The notes: a model not told the origin generated them from the letters alone. A stretch of 48,634 nt of DNA from Tritrichomonas foetus (GCA_001839685.1 MLAK01000705.1:64032-112665); one strand, 5' to 3'. Shown: positions 29,687 through 40,750, numbered from the stretch's first letter. Program-made: numbers and translations.

Positions 29687-32600
29687 ATGTTCTTACTACT
29701 GATTTTATTCCGATTTATCGATCACAAAAAACATACGAAGGCAGATTGTATTTTTGCAAATGGCAGTACCAGCACAAGCAAAGCTATTCAAAGTGATTGT
29801 GAAATAATTGATGCAGATATCGTTGGAAGATCACCTGCATATCTCTCTAAAATGATTTATAATAGCATTTCAATTCAATTTGTTCGATCCAACTTTAATG
29901 GAATTACCTATTACAATGAACACTATATTTTATTTTTTGACAATGATTATTATGGAGAGAATCCACCAATTATTGATGTTGAAATCACAGATTGTACATT
30001 TTCTCAAAGCAAGACAGGTATTGTGGAAATGAAAAACAATGTACAAATGGCAATGAATAATTGCGTTATCAAAGAAACTACTTTAAGCATTCCAGCCAAA
30101 TATTTATTAACTACTTCTGGAAAAATTATTTTATGTGATATCAAAAATTCACAGTTTTATGATAATACATTTCAAAACGCAAATATTTTGCCTTTTTATT
30201 TTGGTGGGAATTTACAAGAAAATACAAGACTATATTTATATAATTGTTCTTTTTCGGAAACACATGGACCAGAAATGGAACTATATATAACCTATTTTCT
30301 TGATTCTGAGATTGAGTATTGTCATTTTTACCCAATTGCAAGATCTACAAGTGGGAACTATGTGCTTCAAATAGAAAGCTCAAACACTATCATTAGTAAC
30401 AGCTGTTTTTATATTCCAAATCTTGATGAAACTGTCAAAGGCTTCTATTTATTTATATATGATTCTAATGTTAATTTAACTGGAGTTAATTCATTTCAAA
30501 CAACAACAAATTTTGGATTATATAATGGAAATAAAGCTCCTACTATAATTGATGAATTGCATGTTTATGATGGCGAATGTCCAGATTTATTGTCTGACTC
30601 AGGAAGTGAATTTACTTCAAATTTTGTCTCAACTCTCATCAGCACCGAATTTGATGAAACAAACTCACAATCTAATAATGATATTGTATTAACTACTTCA
30701 CAAGAAACGACAGAAACATTTGAAGAAACGACAGAAACATTTGAAGAAACNNNNNNNNNNNNNNNNNNNNNNNNNNNNNNNNNNNNNNNNNNNNNNNNNN
30801 NNNNNNNNNNNNNNNNNNNNNNNNNNNNNNNNNNNNNNNNNNNNNNNNNNNNNNNNNNNNNNNNNNNNNNNNNNNNNNNNNNNNNNNNNNNNNNNNNNNN
30901 NNNNNNNNNNNNNNNNNNNNNNNNNNNNNNNNNNNNNNNNNNNNNNNNNNNNNNNNNNNNNNNNNNNNNNNNNNNNNNNNNNNNNNNNNNNNNNNNNNNN
31001 NNNNNNNNNNNNNNNNNNNNNNNNNNNNNNNNNNNNNNNNNNNNNNNNNNNNNNNNNNNNNNNNNNNNNNNNNNNNNNNACAGAAACATTTGAAGAAACA
31101 ACAGAAACATTTGAAGAAACAACAGAAACAAACAGTGAGACAAATATTGATTCATCTGACATCGAGCAAGACTCTAATTCACAATTTAATAGTCATTACG
31201 AGGACAATAAAACCATGAGTACACTCTCAGAATCGGAAAGTGATTCAATAAGTTCTGAATCACAATATTTCATATCCATGGAAGATGAGTATTCATCGAA
31301 AGAAGAAGAGCAAATATATTATATTTCCAACTCTGACATTATATCTTATTTAAATGAAGATTTGGATACATTATCTCCAACAATATCCCAAAAGATAGAT
31401 GTATCAACTATATCTAAACATGATTTTCCTGATGAAAATACTGATATTTCGAGTTTAATATCGGAAGAAACAACTACTTTTGATATTTCATTTTCTTTAT
31501 TTCATGAAAAGGAAATCGATTCTGCATCCAATCCTGTTTCAGGAGAAATAAGTCATGAAACATCTATTTCCAACGAAATTGGAAAATCTTCGATAATATT
31601 AGATGGAGATACAATATTCACATCAGAAGAAGAGGATAAAGTTGTTACAACAACTTTTTTGTCTTCTAAAGAAGAAGATTTATCAGTAGAAATTAATACG
31701 GCCCCCTTACGATCAGAAGAAATTCCAGAAATTATTACTTCTTATACTTTCCAAGAAATTAGTTCATTGCACCAAACAAATGATGATAATGAAGAATTTT
31801 TATTATCTTCAACTCAAGAGTCTATTTTCATACCATCTTCAAATGAATTTGGTTTTTTCACACAAGATGCTCCAAATTTTATATCAGAAAACACCGAAAT
31901 CAGTGAAATAATGGATTTTTTGGAGTCAAGCAAAATGCAAAATGCTTCACCAGAAATCAGTAATCAAGATGAAACAATGAAAACATCTTCCAATAATGAT
32001 ATTATAACACCAGAATGTCCAACACAAATTCAAATTCTGACTCCAATTCCCAAACCAGATCAAAATGTATCTTATTTTGTGGTTTATATTCAAGATCAAT
32101 GTTCTTCCTTTAATTCTGATTTGGAAAAAGAAAAAGACACTCAAAGCCCAAAGAATAGTAAAACATTTTGTTATACACCAACTAATGTTACAGAAATTGA
32201 TTTTGGACAAATTAATGAAACTATTGAAACTATATATATATATTTATCAACAAAACTAACACCGAGTCAAATGATTGCATTTAGTGGATTAAACCGTGAA
32301 AAAGGTGAAAATAATGGAAACAATGAAAATATTAAAAATAATAAAAACAGTAAAAATATTAAAAATAATGAAAATAATAAAAATCAAGAAAATCAAGAAA
32401 GTCAAGAAAGTCACGACAATCAGAAAAAATACAAAATTTCAATTCAAGGAATCAGTTCAGAAATCTCAGAAATGTATGTTGATCTTGCATCAAACAATAA
32501 TATTTATGAAATGAATTTTTCATCACTTAGTATCATTTTTGTTGGAAATCATATTAAAAGTTCTGTTTTAAATCTTGGTGAAGATTTAATTCTGAACAAA

Positions 32601-33905
32601 GGAAATCAAAATCCAAAAATTAATATTTCTACCGTTTTAGAAACTTATTTCAAACATTTAAGATATTATGATTATTTCATTATTGATCCAAATACAGAAC
32701 AAACATTTAATTCAGGTGAATATAATATTATTGAAGTTCATTCTAATTATATTTTATTTAATAAATCTGATTCAAAAGAACCATATAAATATGAAGCACG
32801 TACAAATAAACCTATTCGTATTGAGAGTTCTGAAGAACGAATTGAATTCAATGTTCATAAATCGGATCATTTTGTTATTCTTTCTCTCATGAACTTGATA
32901 TTTTCGACTAAGTCAGAGATCATTGTGAATGCATTGAAAAGTGTACAGGGTGAAAAATTTGGCCTTGAAATGAATCAACAAACAGTTTCATTGAAATATT
33001 CGAGTTCAAATATTCCTGTAACAGTTTTTGGTTCTGGCAGACTTGTTATAGAAACTCCAAATGAATCTACAAATGTTAAATCGATTAAAACAACAGATAT
33101 CTCACATTCAGATCATCTCAATATTAGTAACTTTTCCATCAACAATGAATTTTCATTAATCATCCCTGAAAACATCAAGTCCGTTTATACAAATTCTATC
33201 ACAGCTATTGGATTGCACCCATCACTCGATGTTCATTATCTTCATAAATCAAATTTTTTGAACAAAGAAGACTCAAAAAAGAATCATATCAAAATTGTAG
33301 TCCAGAATTTAATAATTGAAAAAGATAGTCGAATTCAAATCATCAATTCTATTTCAATCGAAAAGAAAATTGATATTTTTGAAGGAGGACTTGTTTCTTT
33401 TTCACGAATTCCAGAATTTTCAATTTCAGTTGAAATTGATATTGTTTATTCACATAAATACAAACAACGATCACCAATTATTTCATTTGAAACATTTTCA
33501 CAAGAAGAATCAAGATATGAAAATATCACAATTTCAAAAATGAATTTTATTCATGGTTTATTTTCAACTCAAAATTCCGAAGGAGAAACAATTTCTGATG
33601 ACGAATTATATTTAGAAAAGATTCTTATTATTCCAATGAAAAAAGAAGAAATTTCAAAACTTTCATTTATTGATTCAAGAAACAAATATTCTAAAACATC
33701 AGAAAATGAATTTTTAGTTGCTACACTTTCAAGTTCAAAATCCAACTCGAGTACAACTATCATTGCTGTTGTTGTTGTTATTGTTATTGTTGTTGTCATC
33801 GCATTAATCATTATTGTTGTTATTCTCATAAAGAAGAAGAAGAATCGCCAATCTTCAGATTATCAAGACGAATTTGATACCGAATCTACTTCATTTTCTA
33901 TATAG
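29687..33905 (+). CDS. Large repeat-containing type I surface protein, interrupted by an assembly gap
   Basis: One gene split by 329 Ns (30751-31079). The upstream part begins MFLLLILFRFIDHKK (signal peptide or anchor) and continues with a Cys-containing, beta-helix-like domain (DVEITDCTFSQSKTGIV and similar). Both sides of the gap carry the heptapeptide repeat TETFEET. Downstream come a long Ser/Glu/Thr-rich region, an Asn/Lys repeat (nt about 32305-32430), a folded region, and then one membrane span (TTIIAVVVVIVIVVVIALII onward), KKKK and a short tail ending DEFDTESTSFSI. The two sides are in different frames only because the stated gap length is not compatible with the repeat register. The first ATG is 29687; the frame itself opens at TTG 29678. 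The stop is TAG. It is probably a glycosylated, stalk-like cell-surface protein; the ligand is unknown. Confidence 0.8.
30701..31127 (+). repeat. 21-bp coding minisatellite, unresolved in assembly
   Basis: Units of 21 bases (GAAACRACAGAAACATTTGAA) encode the heptad TTETFEE. Copies are visible at about 30704-30750 and 31080-31127, with 329 Ns between. Left-hand copies carry ACGACA and right-hand copies ACAACA. The true copy number is unknown. Confidence 0.85.
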
Positions 33906-34155
33906 AATTATAATAATAATAAAATATATTAATCACTAAATTTGTTTCATCACTTAATTGTTGTCTTTTTCTCATTCATACTTTGCTTATTCTATGAATT
34001 CTGCATTATTCTATCAATTTTATGAATTCTATCAATTGCAGTTCCATATAATATTGCGATCGAAATATTATATAAATTTTTTGTCATATTTTAATTTCTT
34101 AATCAGTTTGCAAAAAAATATCTTTCAATTTATTTCATATATTTCACTATTTTTT

Positions 34156-34189
<34 letters not shown>

Positions 34190-34745
34190 GTCATGATCGA
34201 AAAATGATCATTTTAATGAAAAAATCTGATCTTCTGATTCGAAACATTTATTTCTATGATTAATATGAATAGTAACTATTCAATAGTTAAGCATCAGATT
34301 ATCTAGGACACCTTCATTTCGAAAATATGATTCTCACTTATATTTTCTATTTGTCATTCAAATGTAATCCAATATAATCAAGAAAAAAATCATAACTTTC
34401 CCAGTAAAATAATTTTCTTTTGATAATAATTCATTTTTTGTGCTCTCTATTACTTATCAATGAGATTTCTAGAAGAACTTTTATTTATCTGTAATTTTGG
34501 TGACTAGAAGGAAAAACTGACTAATCAGAATCAATTCAAAATTCCAACCGAAAAATTGATTATAATTTTATCTTCTACTCCATTAACAGGAACGCCGAAA
34601 GACTCAATATTAAAAAACCGGAAGTAATATACAGGATGTATTTAAAAAAAAAATCCCGGATAGTAAAATGTTTAATCATACAAAAAAGCATCAGAAAAAA
34701 CTCGAGCACATTTCAATCTGGAATGGATGAGAGAAAAAAAAATAA
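33906..34745. other. Spacer between convergent genes with an ATT microsatellite
   Basis: 840 bases between the 3' ends of the surface-protein gene and the minus-strand helical-repeat gene. It contains (ATT)n at about 34160-34189. The plus-strand frame at 33958-34263 runs through the microsatellite (poly-Tyr) and is not a credible gene. Confidence 0.6.
34160..34189. repeat. (ATT)n microsatellite
   Basis: About ten uninterrupted trinucleotide copies in an intergenic spacer; a likely length-polymorphic site. Confidence 0.85.
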
Positions 34746-36233
34746 TTAGTCGCAGCTCCTTTCAAGCCTCGGCTTTTCCTTATTGACAAATTTGGTGACA
34801 GGACCACCATATGGCTTATTCATTTCTTCGAGATATTTTTTGAATGTTGATTTGTAGAATGCTGTATACTCTGCATTGATTGAAAGTGACTTATTAATCA
34901 TGATACTTACTGTTTTCATTCTTTCCATATCAGCTAGGAATTGGGTTGCTGATGCAGATGCAGCATTTCTGTTTTTGCTTTGAGCAAGATTGATAAAAAG
35001 TGGCATTAAATTCGAGAGTACTTTGTGAGAGAAATCTCGTGAAGCCATGGATGCTCTAATAACGCGAAAAATAGGAGTCATTAAACTGGTCGATGATGGA
35101 AATTCACGAATAAAAAATTTGATGGATAAAATAATATCATTTTTTGCTTTGTCATTAAGCATCGTGGGTTTGAGAGAAGTGATTTGTGATAAGAATTCGA
35201 AAACGCTCGAATGGTAAATGTGAATTGTTTCGACTTTTTTATTGATTATTTCGAGCGCAGTTTTAATGAGGCTCTGCATCTTGGGGATTGTTTTCGGACT
35301 TGGAAGAAGAGAAATAGCTTGCCAAACTTGGTTTAACAAATATATATTGTTTTTGCAAACTTCAGAATCCATCAATTCAATTAACTTTTTCAGAATTCTA
35401 TCATTCTGAAATGAATGCATCAAAATTGAATTTTTGAGACAATCTTGAATAAATAAACATAAATTCAACTTTTTGTCAACATCATAAAAAGTGTCTGGGC
35501 TATTTTCCACTTTTGAGAGCTCTTCTATCACAAATGAGTCAAGGTTCACCTGACTCATCAAAATCTGCATTTCATTAAATCTCTTCTTATGCATCGTCAT
35601 GGTGTGGTAGAGATCGAAAACGGAAGGATCGCGTATGAATCGAATCAGCTGTGTCAAAAATCCGATTGCGTTGATTGAACTCTCTTTTGAGCGGTTGATA
35701 ATATTTACGAAAATTGCGGCAATTCTTCCGGCGAGCTTTGGAGAGATTTCGTTCTGGTTTAAAATTGTAGTCGCTTTAATAAAGAATGTATAGTCTTTGA
35801 TAAGGGCATCAACCACATATTTGGAGCCGTTCGATAATAGCAGAAATGCGGTTTTGCTACATTCTTCATAGCTTTGTCCGTTGAAATAAATTTTCTCGTT
35901 GTTGTTATTTTTGTAAGTACTGTCGTCGCTATCGTCACTGTCGTCTTTTCCATGTGGATTCTGTTTCTCTTGAGTGCAAATTTGATCGGGTTTTTTCGCG
36001 TTTGTGCGGTTTGGATTGGGATTTGGAGGAGGCGAATCCATGAGTGCGAGGTCGAGGAGCTCGGTAACGTTTTCTGCGATGAATTTGAAGAAAGTCTTGC
36101 CTGAATAGAGGAGGTGGCCATGACTGTCAATGCATGTGGAGACAACAACTTTCAAGGAGAGAGTTTGTATGTCTCCACTGCTGAGATCGCTCGTGATAGT
36201 GCTGTGGATTTTCTCGAGCGTGATGGGATCCAT
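34746..36233 (-). CDS. Helical-repeat protein (495 aa), possibly SAPS-like phosphatase regulatory subunit
   Basis: Mostly alpha-helical, ARM-like sequence. An acidic, Asn-rich loop (DDSDDSDDSTYKNNNNEK) lies near residue 95-115. The stretch after it (YEECSKTAFLLLSNGSKYVV..., then LAGRIAAIFVNIINRSKESS... and IGFLTQLIRFIRDPSVFDL) resembles the order of conserved blocks in SAPS-domain proteins, the regulatory subunits of PP6/SIT4-type phosphatases. This is pattern recognition only. The alternative is a generic ARM-repeat protein. No signal peptide or membrane span is visible. The ATG at 36233 directly follows TCAT. Upstream ATGs at about 36244-36252 are out of frame. The stop is TAA. The gene is divergent from the small gene at 36935. 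Confidence 0.75.
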   Translation of the reverse strand: MDPITLEKIHSTITSDLSSGDIQTLSLKVVVSTCIDSHGHLLYSGKTFFKFIAENVTELLDLALMDSPPPNPNPNRTNAKKPDQICTQEKQNPHGKDDSDDSDDSTYKNNNNEKIYFNGQSYEECSKTAFLLLSNGSKYVVDALIKDYTFFIKATTILNQNEISPKLAGRIAAIFVNIINRSKESSINAIGFLTQLIRFIRDPSVFDLYHTMTMHKKRFNEMQILMSQVNLDSFVIEELSKVENSPDTFYDVDKKLNLCLFIQDCLKNSILMHSFQNDRILKKLIELMDSEVCKNNIYLLNQVWQAISLLPSPKTIPKMQSLIKTALEIINKKVETIHIYHSSVFEFLSQITSLKPTMLNDKAKNDIILSIKFFIREFPSSTSLMTPIFRVIRASMASRDFSHKVLSNLMPLFINLAQSKNRNAASASATQFLADMERMKTVSIMINKSLSINAEYTAFYKSTFKKYLEEMNKPYGGPVTKFVNKEKPRLERSCD

Positions 36234-36934
36234 ATGATGCCAGAAGACATCATAAAGAGCTCTTCATTCAATTTGTACAGAAAATATATAATGAGTTTGA
36301 ATATATCAATTCACCTAACATTGACCTTGGAAAAACATTAGCATCTTTTTCTAAGTCATTCATCGTTATATTTGAAAATTGGAAAAAAAAATTGAATTCA
36401 GAACAAATTGGAAAATTCAAAGGAATATTTGGCCCGATAAAAAGTTGTTCTGATTCGTTTTTTTCTCTGATTATTATGATTTTTGGATATTCGATTTGTT
36501 TTTTTATATAACCAAACTGTTGCAAGTATGAGAAACAATATATCTGTAAAAAAACATAAAATCACAAATTTGTTTACCAAAAAAGGAAAAATCGAAAGAA
36601 TCTAATAAAAGTGTAATATTTCTCTTTGGGAAGATCATTGGTCATTGATTAAAGCAGTTTTATGACTCTCCATTGAGGTATCATAGTGTGATACATGGAG
36701 AAATGTGGCAGATGTAAAGTATTTAATTTTTGTCTGGCAAACTTTATCAAACAAAATGAGGAATTTCTGTGAATGCATAGAAAAAGTGAAAAAAATACCT
36801 GAAACTAAAATTCTGAAGTTTATTCTTCATTTTTGAAACATTCATTTGATTATTTTCACTTGATGACAATCTTTTTGACCATCAATAAACGGTTATAATA
36901 TTTTCCAAAATAACTATTCACATCGGAAAACAGA
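36234..36934. other. Shared promoter region of a divergent gene pair
   Basis: 701 bases between two start codons facing outward. Minus-strand frames here start at non-ATG codons and look spurious. An initiator for the plus-strand gene is listed separately. Confidence 0.5.
36918..36922 (+). promoter_or_regulatory. Candidate initiator (TCACA) of the 176-aa gene
   Basis: ATTCACATCGG fits TCA-pyrimidine-A/T. The predicted +1 at 36920 gives a 15-base leader to the ATG at 36935. Confidence 0.5.
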
Positions 36935-37465
36935 ATGGAAGAGTCTCAGTATGAAGCTCTTGGAACACAGTTCGACTCATTTTGTAACAGAATTTCTGGA
37001 ATAGAGCAACGACTGAAAGAATTACGAAATAAAGATGCCGCTTTTAAAAAGAAGCCAAAAACGCCGCAATATACTCATTCAGCCATATTTTCACATTCGT
37101 CGACATATAAAAACTCTCCGTTTGCATTTTCCGTGAATAAACCGCCGCCTGTCCAGCCCCAACTCACCAAGCCATGTTCAGGGTCATGCCTAATCCCTCC
37201 AACAGCACGAATTCGCCTTATTCCATCATCAACAACCAGAATTGTTCTTCCTAGTTCAGACTCGTCAGACGACTCAGACGATTATTTCTCGAGCGATGGA
37301 AATGGACCGAAGATTGTTGGAACAGAAGAAATTCAAAAGTTCCTTCCTTCAAACTGGGCACAATTAATAGAGCGGCATAATAAAGAAGTGGAAAATTTAA
37401 AGTTCGGAAAAGTAGATAAAATTACCACAGATGAAATCAAATTATATTTTCAATCGATGCCATAG
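36935..37465 (+). CDS. Hypothetical protein (176 aa) with N-terminal coil and acidic serine patch
   Basis: Not recognised. A short helical segment (residues 1-40, GTQFDSFCNRISGIEQRLKELR) could form a coiled coil. A basic Pro/Ser/Thr-rich, probably disordered middle follows (about 41-105). An acidic serine cluster (SSDSSDDSDDYFSSD, about 107-121) is a likely casein-kinase-2 type target. A more ordered C-terminal part (EEIQKFLPSNWAQLIERHNKEVENL) ends at FQSMP. There is no signal peptide or membrane span. The gene is GC-richer than its flanks, starts at ATG 36935 behind a good initiator and ends with TAG. It is divergently paired with the helical-repeat gene. Confidence 0.8.
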   Translation: MEESQYEALGTQFDSFCNRISGIEQRLKELRNKDAAFKKKPKTPQYTHSAIFSHSSTYKNSPFAFSVNKPPPVQPQLTKPCSGSCLIPPTARIRLIPSSTTRIVLPSSDSSDDSDDYFSSDGNGPKIVGTEEIQKFLPSNWAQLIERHNKEVENLKFGKVDKITTDEIKLYFQSMP

Positions 37466-37570
37466 CAATTTGTTTTTTATGTCTTACTTGGGTCATCAAG
37501 TCGATGTGTTTACTCAATTTCTAAATTTTTTTGTTTCGTGATTTTTCTTTGATAATTTTCTTTTATTGTT

Positions 37571-37607
37571 TTAAGGGCATAGTTTAGCAAGAGATGGTTA
37601 TATTTAT
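37571..37607 (+). repeat. Left terminal inverted repeat
   Basis: Thirty-seven bases, identical to the reverse complement of 38915-38951. The outermost bases are TTAAGGG. Confidence 0.9.
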
Positions 37608-38914
37608 ATTTTGGCCTTAATTTCTCCATGGATGGTCAAACATTCCAATTAAATAGAAAAATGTAATCCCAAAAACCCGTTCGATGTCCTAAATATGATT
37701 TTATAGTTTTATTATAGCTGGTAAATCTGAAATATCAGTTAAATGTTATCATCATGAGAAATGAAGATTCCATCATCAATTATTTTTTCGTGGCTGAGAA
37801 AGCTCGACGTCAAGTTGTAGACATCCATATGAATGATTTAAGTTGCCTGCTAACGATTTTTGATAGATTACGATTATGCCGGAATAAATTTTTTAAAATT
37901 GGTTGTTTAAGTATCCCCAACTGGAAGATATAAATAATTCTTATATTGTTGCTATGTATTTGTATTTGTATTCTAATGGGTAATTAAATTTATTTATTAT
38001 TATATGCAGAAAATAAATTGGATAAAGATGTTTTAAACAGTCCATTTTTGGGGCCTCACAAATTAAAAATAATCATTTTCTGAAAAAGTTACCATCAGAA
38101 AATTTATATTTGAAATATCTTTTGATATTTAATTAATATAGTGTTAATATTGTAATAAGATATATTATATTATTAGTTAATAGCTGCATAAGATGTAAAA
38201 TAATAATATTAATGATTTCAATCAAATTAAATTTATTCATATTTTATTTTCATTCAATTTTTTTTATTATAGTCATTATCTATCTTTCTGAAATTCACAA
38301 GATAATTTGATATGTAAAATTTAGGACTTGAAATGTCTGTTACTGGGAAAAATAGGAAACTAATAATTTTTACTAATCATATAATTATTTCATTTACTGG
38401 TTAACTCTAGATGTAGGGATTGGGTTTATAAAGAGATGCTTTCATGTCTAATGGTTTTTTGATTTGTTTTCGCAATGCTTTTCTATATTCGAAGTACTCA
38501 AATGAATGATAAAAATTTTTTCTTTGAATTACATTCAATTTTTTCAATCATTTTCTTCTTTTTTTAATGAATCCACTTTTCACTCCAATATAATATGCTG
38601 AAAACAATATATCATATAATAAATCAAATATAAAAAGCTATATCAGAATATATTAAAATATTATAGATAAAATAAAAAGATAATTCTATTTTATATTTAC
38701 TAAATATTCTGTTAATTATTTTGTAAATTGTGAACACTTACAAAAAGTTTCAATTCCCACAAGCATGTCATCTAAAAGTGTGGAATAAAAACGAAATAAA
38801 TTATTATTATGATTTTATCTTTATTAACTACGTCTATATATTCTTTAAACTAAGTTNACAATTGATTTCATAAATTTNNCCCNANGATATCGATAAACAA
38901 CCTATTTCTCTCAA

Positions 38915-38951
38915 ATAAATATAACCATCTCTTGCTAAACTATGCCCTTAA
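38915..38951 (-). repeat. Right terminal inverted repeat
   Basis: Mirror of 37571-37607, ending CCCTTAA. The match stops sharply beyond both TTAA edges and beyond the inner ends. Confidence 0.9.
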
Positions 38952-38955
38952 TAAT

Positions 38956-39098
38956 ACTTTGTGATCATACTTGGTGATCATACTTTGTGATCATACTTTA
39001 TAATCATACTTGGTGATTATTCTTTGTGATTATACTTGGTGATCATACTTTATAATCATACTTGGTGATTATTCTTTGTGATTATACTTTGTAATCAT
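38956..39098. repeat. Eleven 13-bp tandem repeats
   Basis: Units of the type ACTTKGTGATCAT run head to tail without spacers. Variant units (ACTTTATAATCAT, ACTTGGTGATTAT, TCTTTGTGATTAT) recur in that order twice, giving a 39-base higher-order repeat. The array begins five bases outside the right TTAA of the element at 37571-38951. Confidence 0.9.
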
Positions 39099-39628
39099 TT
39101 TTTTACCATTAGGGGGCTCCAAAAAATACAAACAATGTATTTTAAAAATCATCCTTAATTATTCAATTAGATAATAAATTATTTTTAGTTAAACTTGCAA
39201 AAATATTCAACATAAAATAACAAAGAATATTGATGAACAAACCATAACAAAGATGTTCATGGGTAATTCACAAATTGTGAAAATACTCACTTTGGGTTTT
39301 TGAACTATCAGCACTTATTGTTCTTCAGCACATTTTTGTTAATTATCGAACAATTTTATTAGAATAATTTTTAGAAATTTGATTAATTAGAAAATAAAAA
39401 TCATCGAAATAAGTAATGATTAAAATCAATATATGAGTAATATTTATTATAAGTATTGCTATTCTTTCACATGAATAAGAATGATTTGAAGATTTCAGTG
39501 AAATAAGGCCGAATAACTACTTAAAATTTTCACTTCATATTTGGCAATTGTCATTATTCAATTGAATTGCCTGTGTCAATTGATTCAATTTTTTCAATGA
39601 TTATAAAGAAAAATACAAAAAAATTCGA
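39099..39628. other. Intergenic, upstream of the Rab-like gene
   Basis: 530 bases of AT-rich sequence with no coding frame. A G-run with flanking GGGGGCTCC lies at about 39112-39120. The region must hold the Rab-like gene promoter; ATTCGA lies directly before the ATG. Confidence 0.5.
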
Positions 39629-40222
39629 ATGTCGCGTGGCGACTTTCCAGAAGCTTCAAAAATCATCATCGTTGGAGAGGCATCAGTCGGCAAAACCTCC
39701 ATTCTTGACAGATGGCTTCACAATTCATATTCGATAGATACCGCGCCAACGATAGGCGCCGGAATGTCGCCTGTTCAGATCGAAATCGATGGAGAAAGAC
39801 ATCAGTTTCACGTATGGGATACAGCAGGGACGCCACAATACCGCTCGGTCACCCCTATGTATTGCCGGAAAGCTTCAGTTGCACTTATCGTTTTTGACAT
39901 CACAAATTCAGAATCTTTTGAAAAAGTTCCAGAATGGGTAAAATTTGTGAGAGAAAGCGCATCACCTGTTTTCGTCCTGATTGGAAACAAAACTGACATG
40001 TGTGATGAAAGGGAAGTCACTCGTGAAAGTGGCGAGAGAGCTGCCGCTGAAATAGACTGTGAATATGTCGAAACCAGCGCCAAAACAAACGAAGGGATGA
40101 ATAACTTTTCTCGCGCAGTTGTGGAAGCTGCGCGCGCTTCCTTGACACTTGGAATAGCTCCAGTTGGTGGAAAGAGACAAATCATGTTAACCATACAGGA
40201 AGATAGGGGATGTCCATGCTAA
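39629..40222 (+). CDS. Rab-like small GTPase lacking the catalytic glutamine
   Basis: Membrane-traffic GTPase, 197 residues. P-loop GEASVGKTS (K22, T23), switch I threonine T41 in APTIGAG, switch II WDTAGTPQYRS, NKTD (120-123) and ETSAK (148-152) are all present. The C-terminus GCPC gives a CxC-type geranylgeranylation site, as in Rabs. The residue after DTAG, normally Gln in Rabs, is Thr (T68), so intrinsic and standard GAP-stimulated hydrolysis may be altered. The F-x-x-x-V-P-E-W block is Rab-like rather than Ras- or Rho-like. Base composition is distinctly GC-richer than the surroundings. The ATG is at 39629 immediately after ATTCGA, and the stop is TAA. It converges on the eIF4E gene. Subfamily is not assigned. 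Confidence 0.9.
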   Translation: MSRGDFPEASKIIIVGEASVGKTSILDRWLHNSYSIDTAPTIGAGMSPVQIEIDGERHQFHVWDTAGTPQYRSVTPMYCRKASVALIVFDITNSESFEKVPEWVKFVRESASPVFVLIGNKTDMCDEREVTRESGERAAAEIDCEYVETSAKTNEGMNNFSRAVVEAARASLTLGIAPVGGKRQIMLTIQEDRGCPC

Positions 40223-40681
40223 CTTTTTATTTTTTTACTTCTTTCGTATTTGTTTATTGGCTTCTGCTTATGCTTGCGGCACAAACTTTGTACTTGGATT
40301 TTTATAATTAGCTGATATATTTAGACTTTCGTAAATTTGAATCATGTAGGATTGGATCAAATTTTATATCTCTGAACTATGATCAAAATTGCCCAAACTT
40401 ATGAACAAACTTTAAAGTTTATGAATTCAATAAAATTATGTTTTTATTTCTGGCAAATGGCAGGCTTATTTGGCAATATAAAATTTCTCATGTGTCTCCT
40501 GACTTAGGAGTCCTTAACAAGAACAAGATTTTCATCAAAGCTTTAATCATTATGCAGTGATATTAAAAATCTTGTTATTTACTTGGAAGTACTATTCGTC
40601 GTCAAAAATTCTTCTTCATTTTGTTCCCTGCAGCAAGGAAAGGAGCAAGAAAAAAAAAAGAAAAAAAGAAAAAGAAAAAAG

Positions 40682-40750
<69 letters not shown>

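Larger units (their letters stand above)
37571..38951. mobile_element. TTAA-bounded non-autonomous element with 37-bp perfect terminal inverted repeats
   Basis: The left end (37571-37607) begins TTAAGGGCATAGTTTAGC. The right end (38915-38951) is its exact reverse complement over 37 bases and finishes GCTAAACTATGCCCTTAA. Both ends therefore carry TTAA at the outer edge, the target duplicated by piggyBac-type transposons; here TTAA could be a target duplication or part of the inverted repeat. The roughly 1.37-kb interior is very AT-rich with no credible open frame, so the element would be non-autonomous, mobilised in trans. Ambiguous bases at 38857, 38878-38879, 38883 and 38885 lie just inside the right end, which suggests multi-copy or low-quality sequence. 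Typical piggyBac ends start CCC after TTAA, whereas this one starts GGG. Family assignment is therefore open. Confidence 0.7.

Noticed and set aside
33958..34263. Plus-strand open frame of about 100 codons
   Set aside because: It runs through an ATT microsatellite (poly-Tyr) and has no protein-like features; it lies between convergent gene ends.
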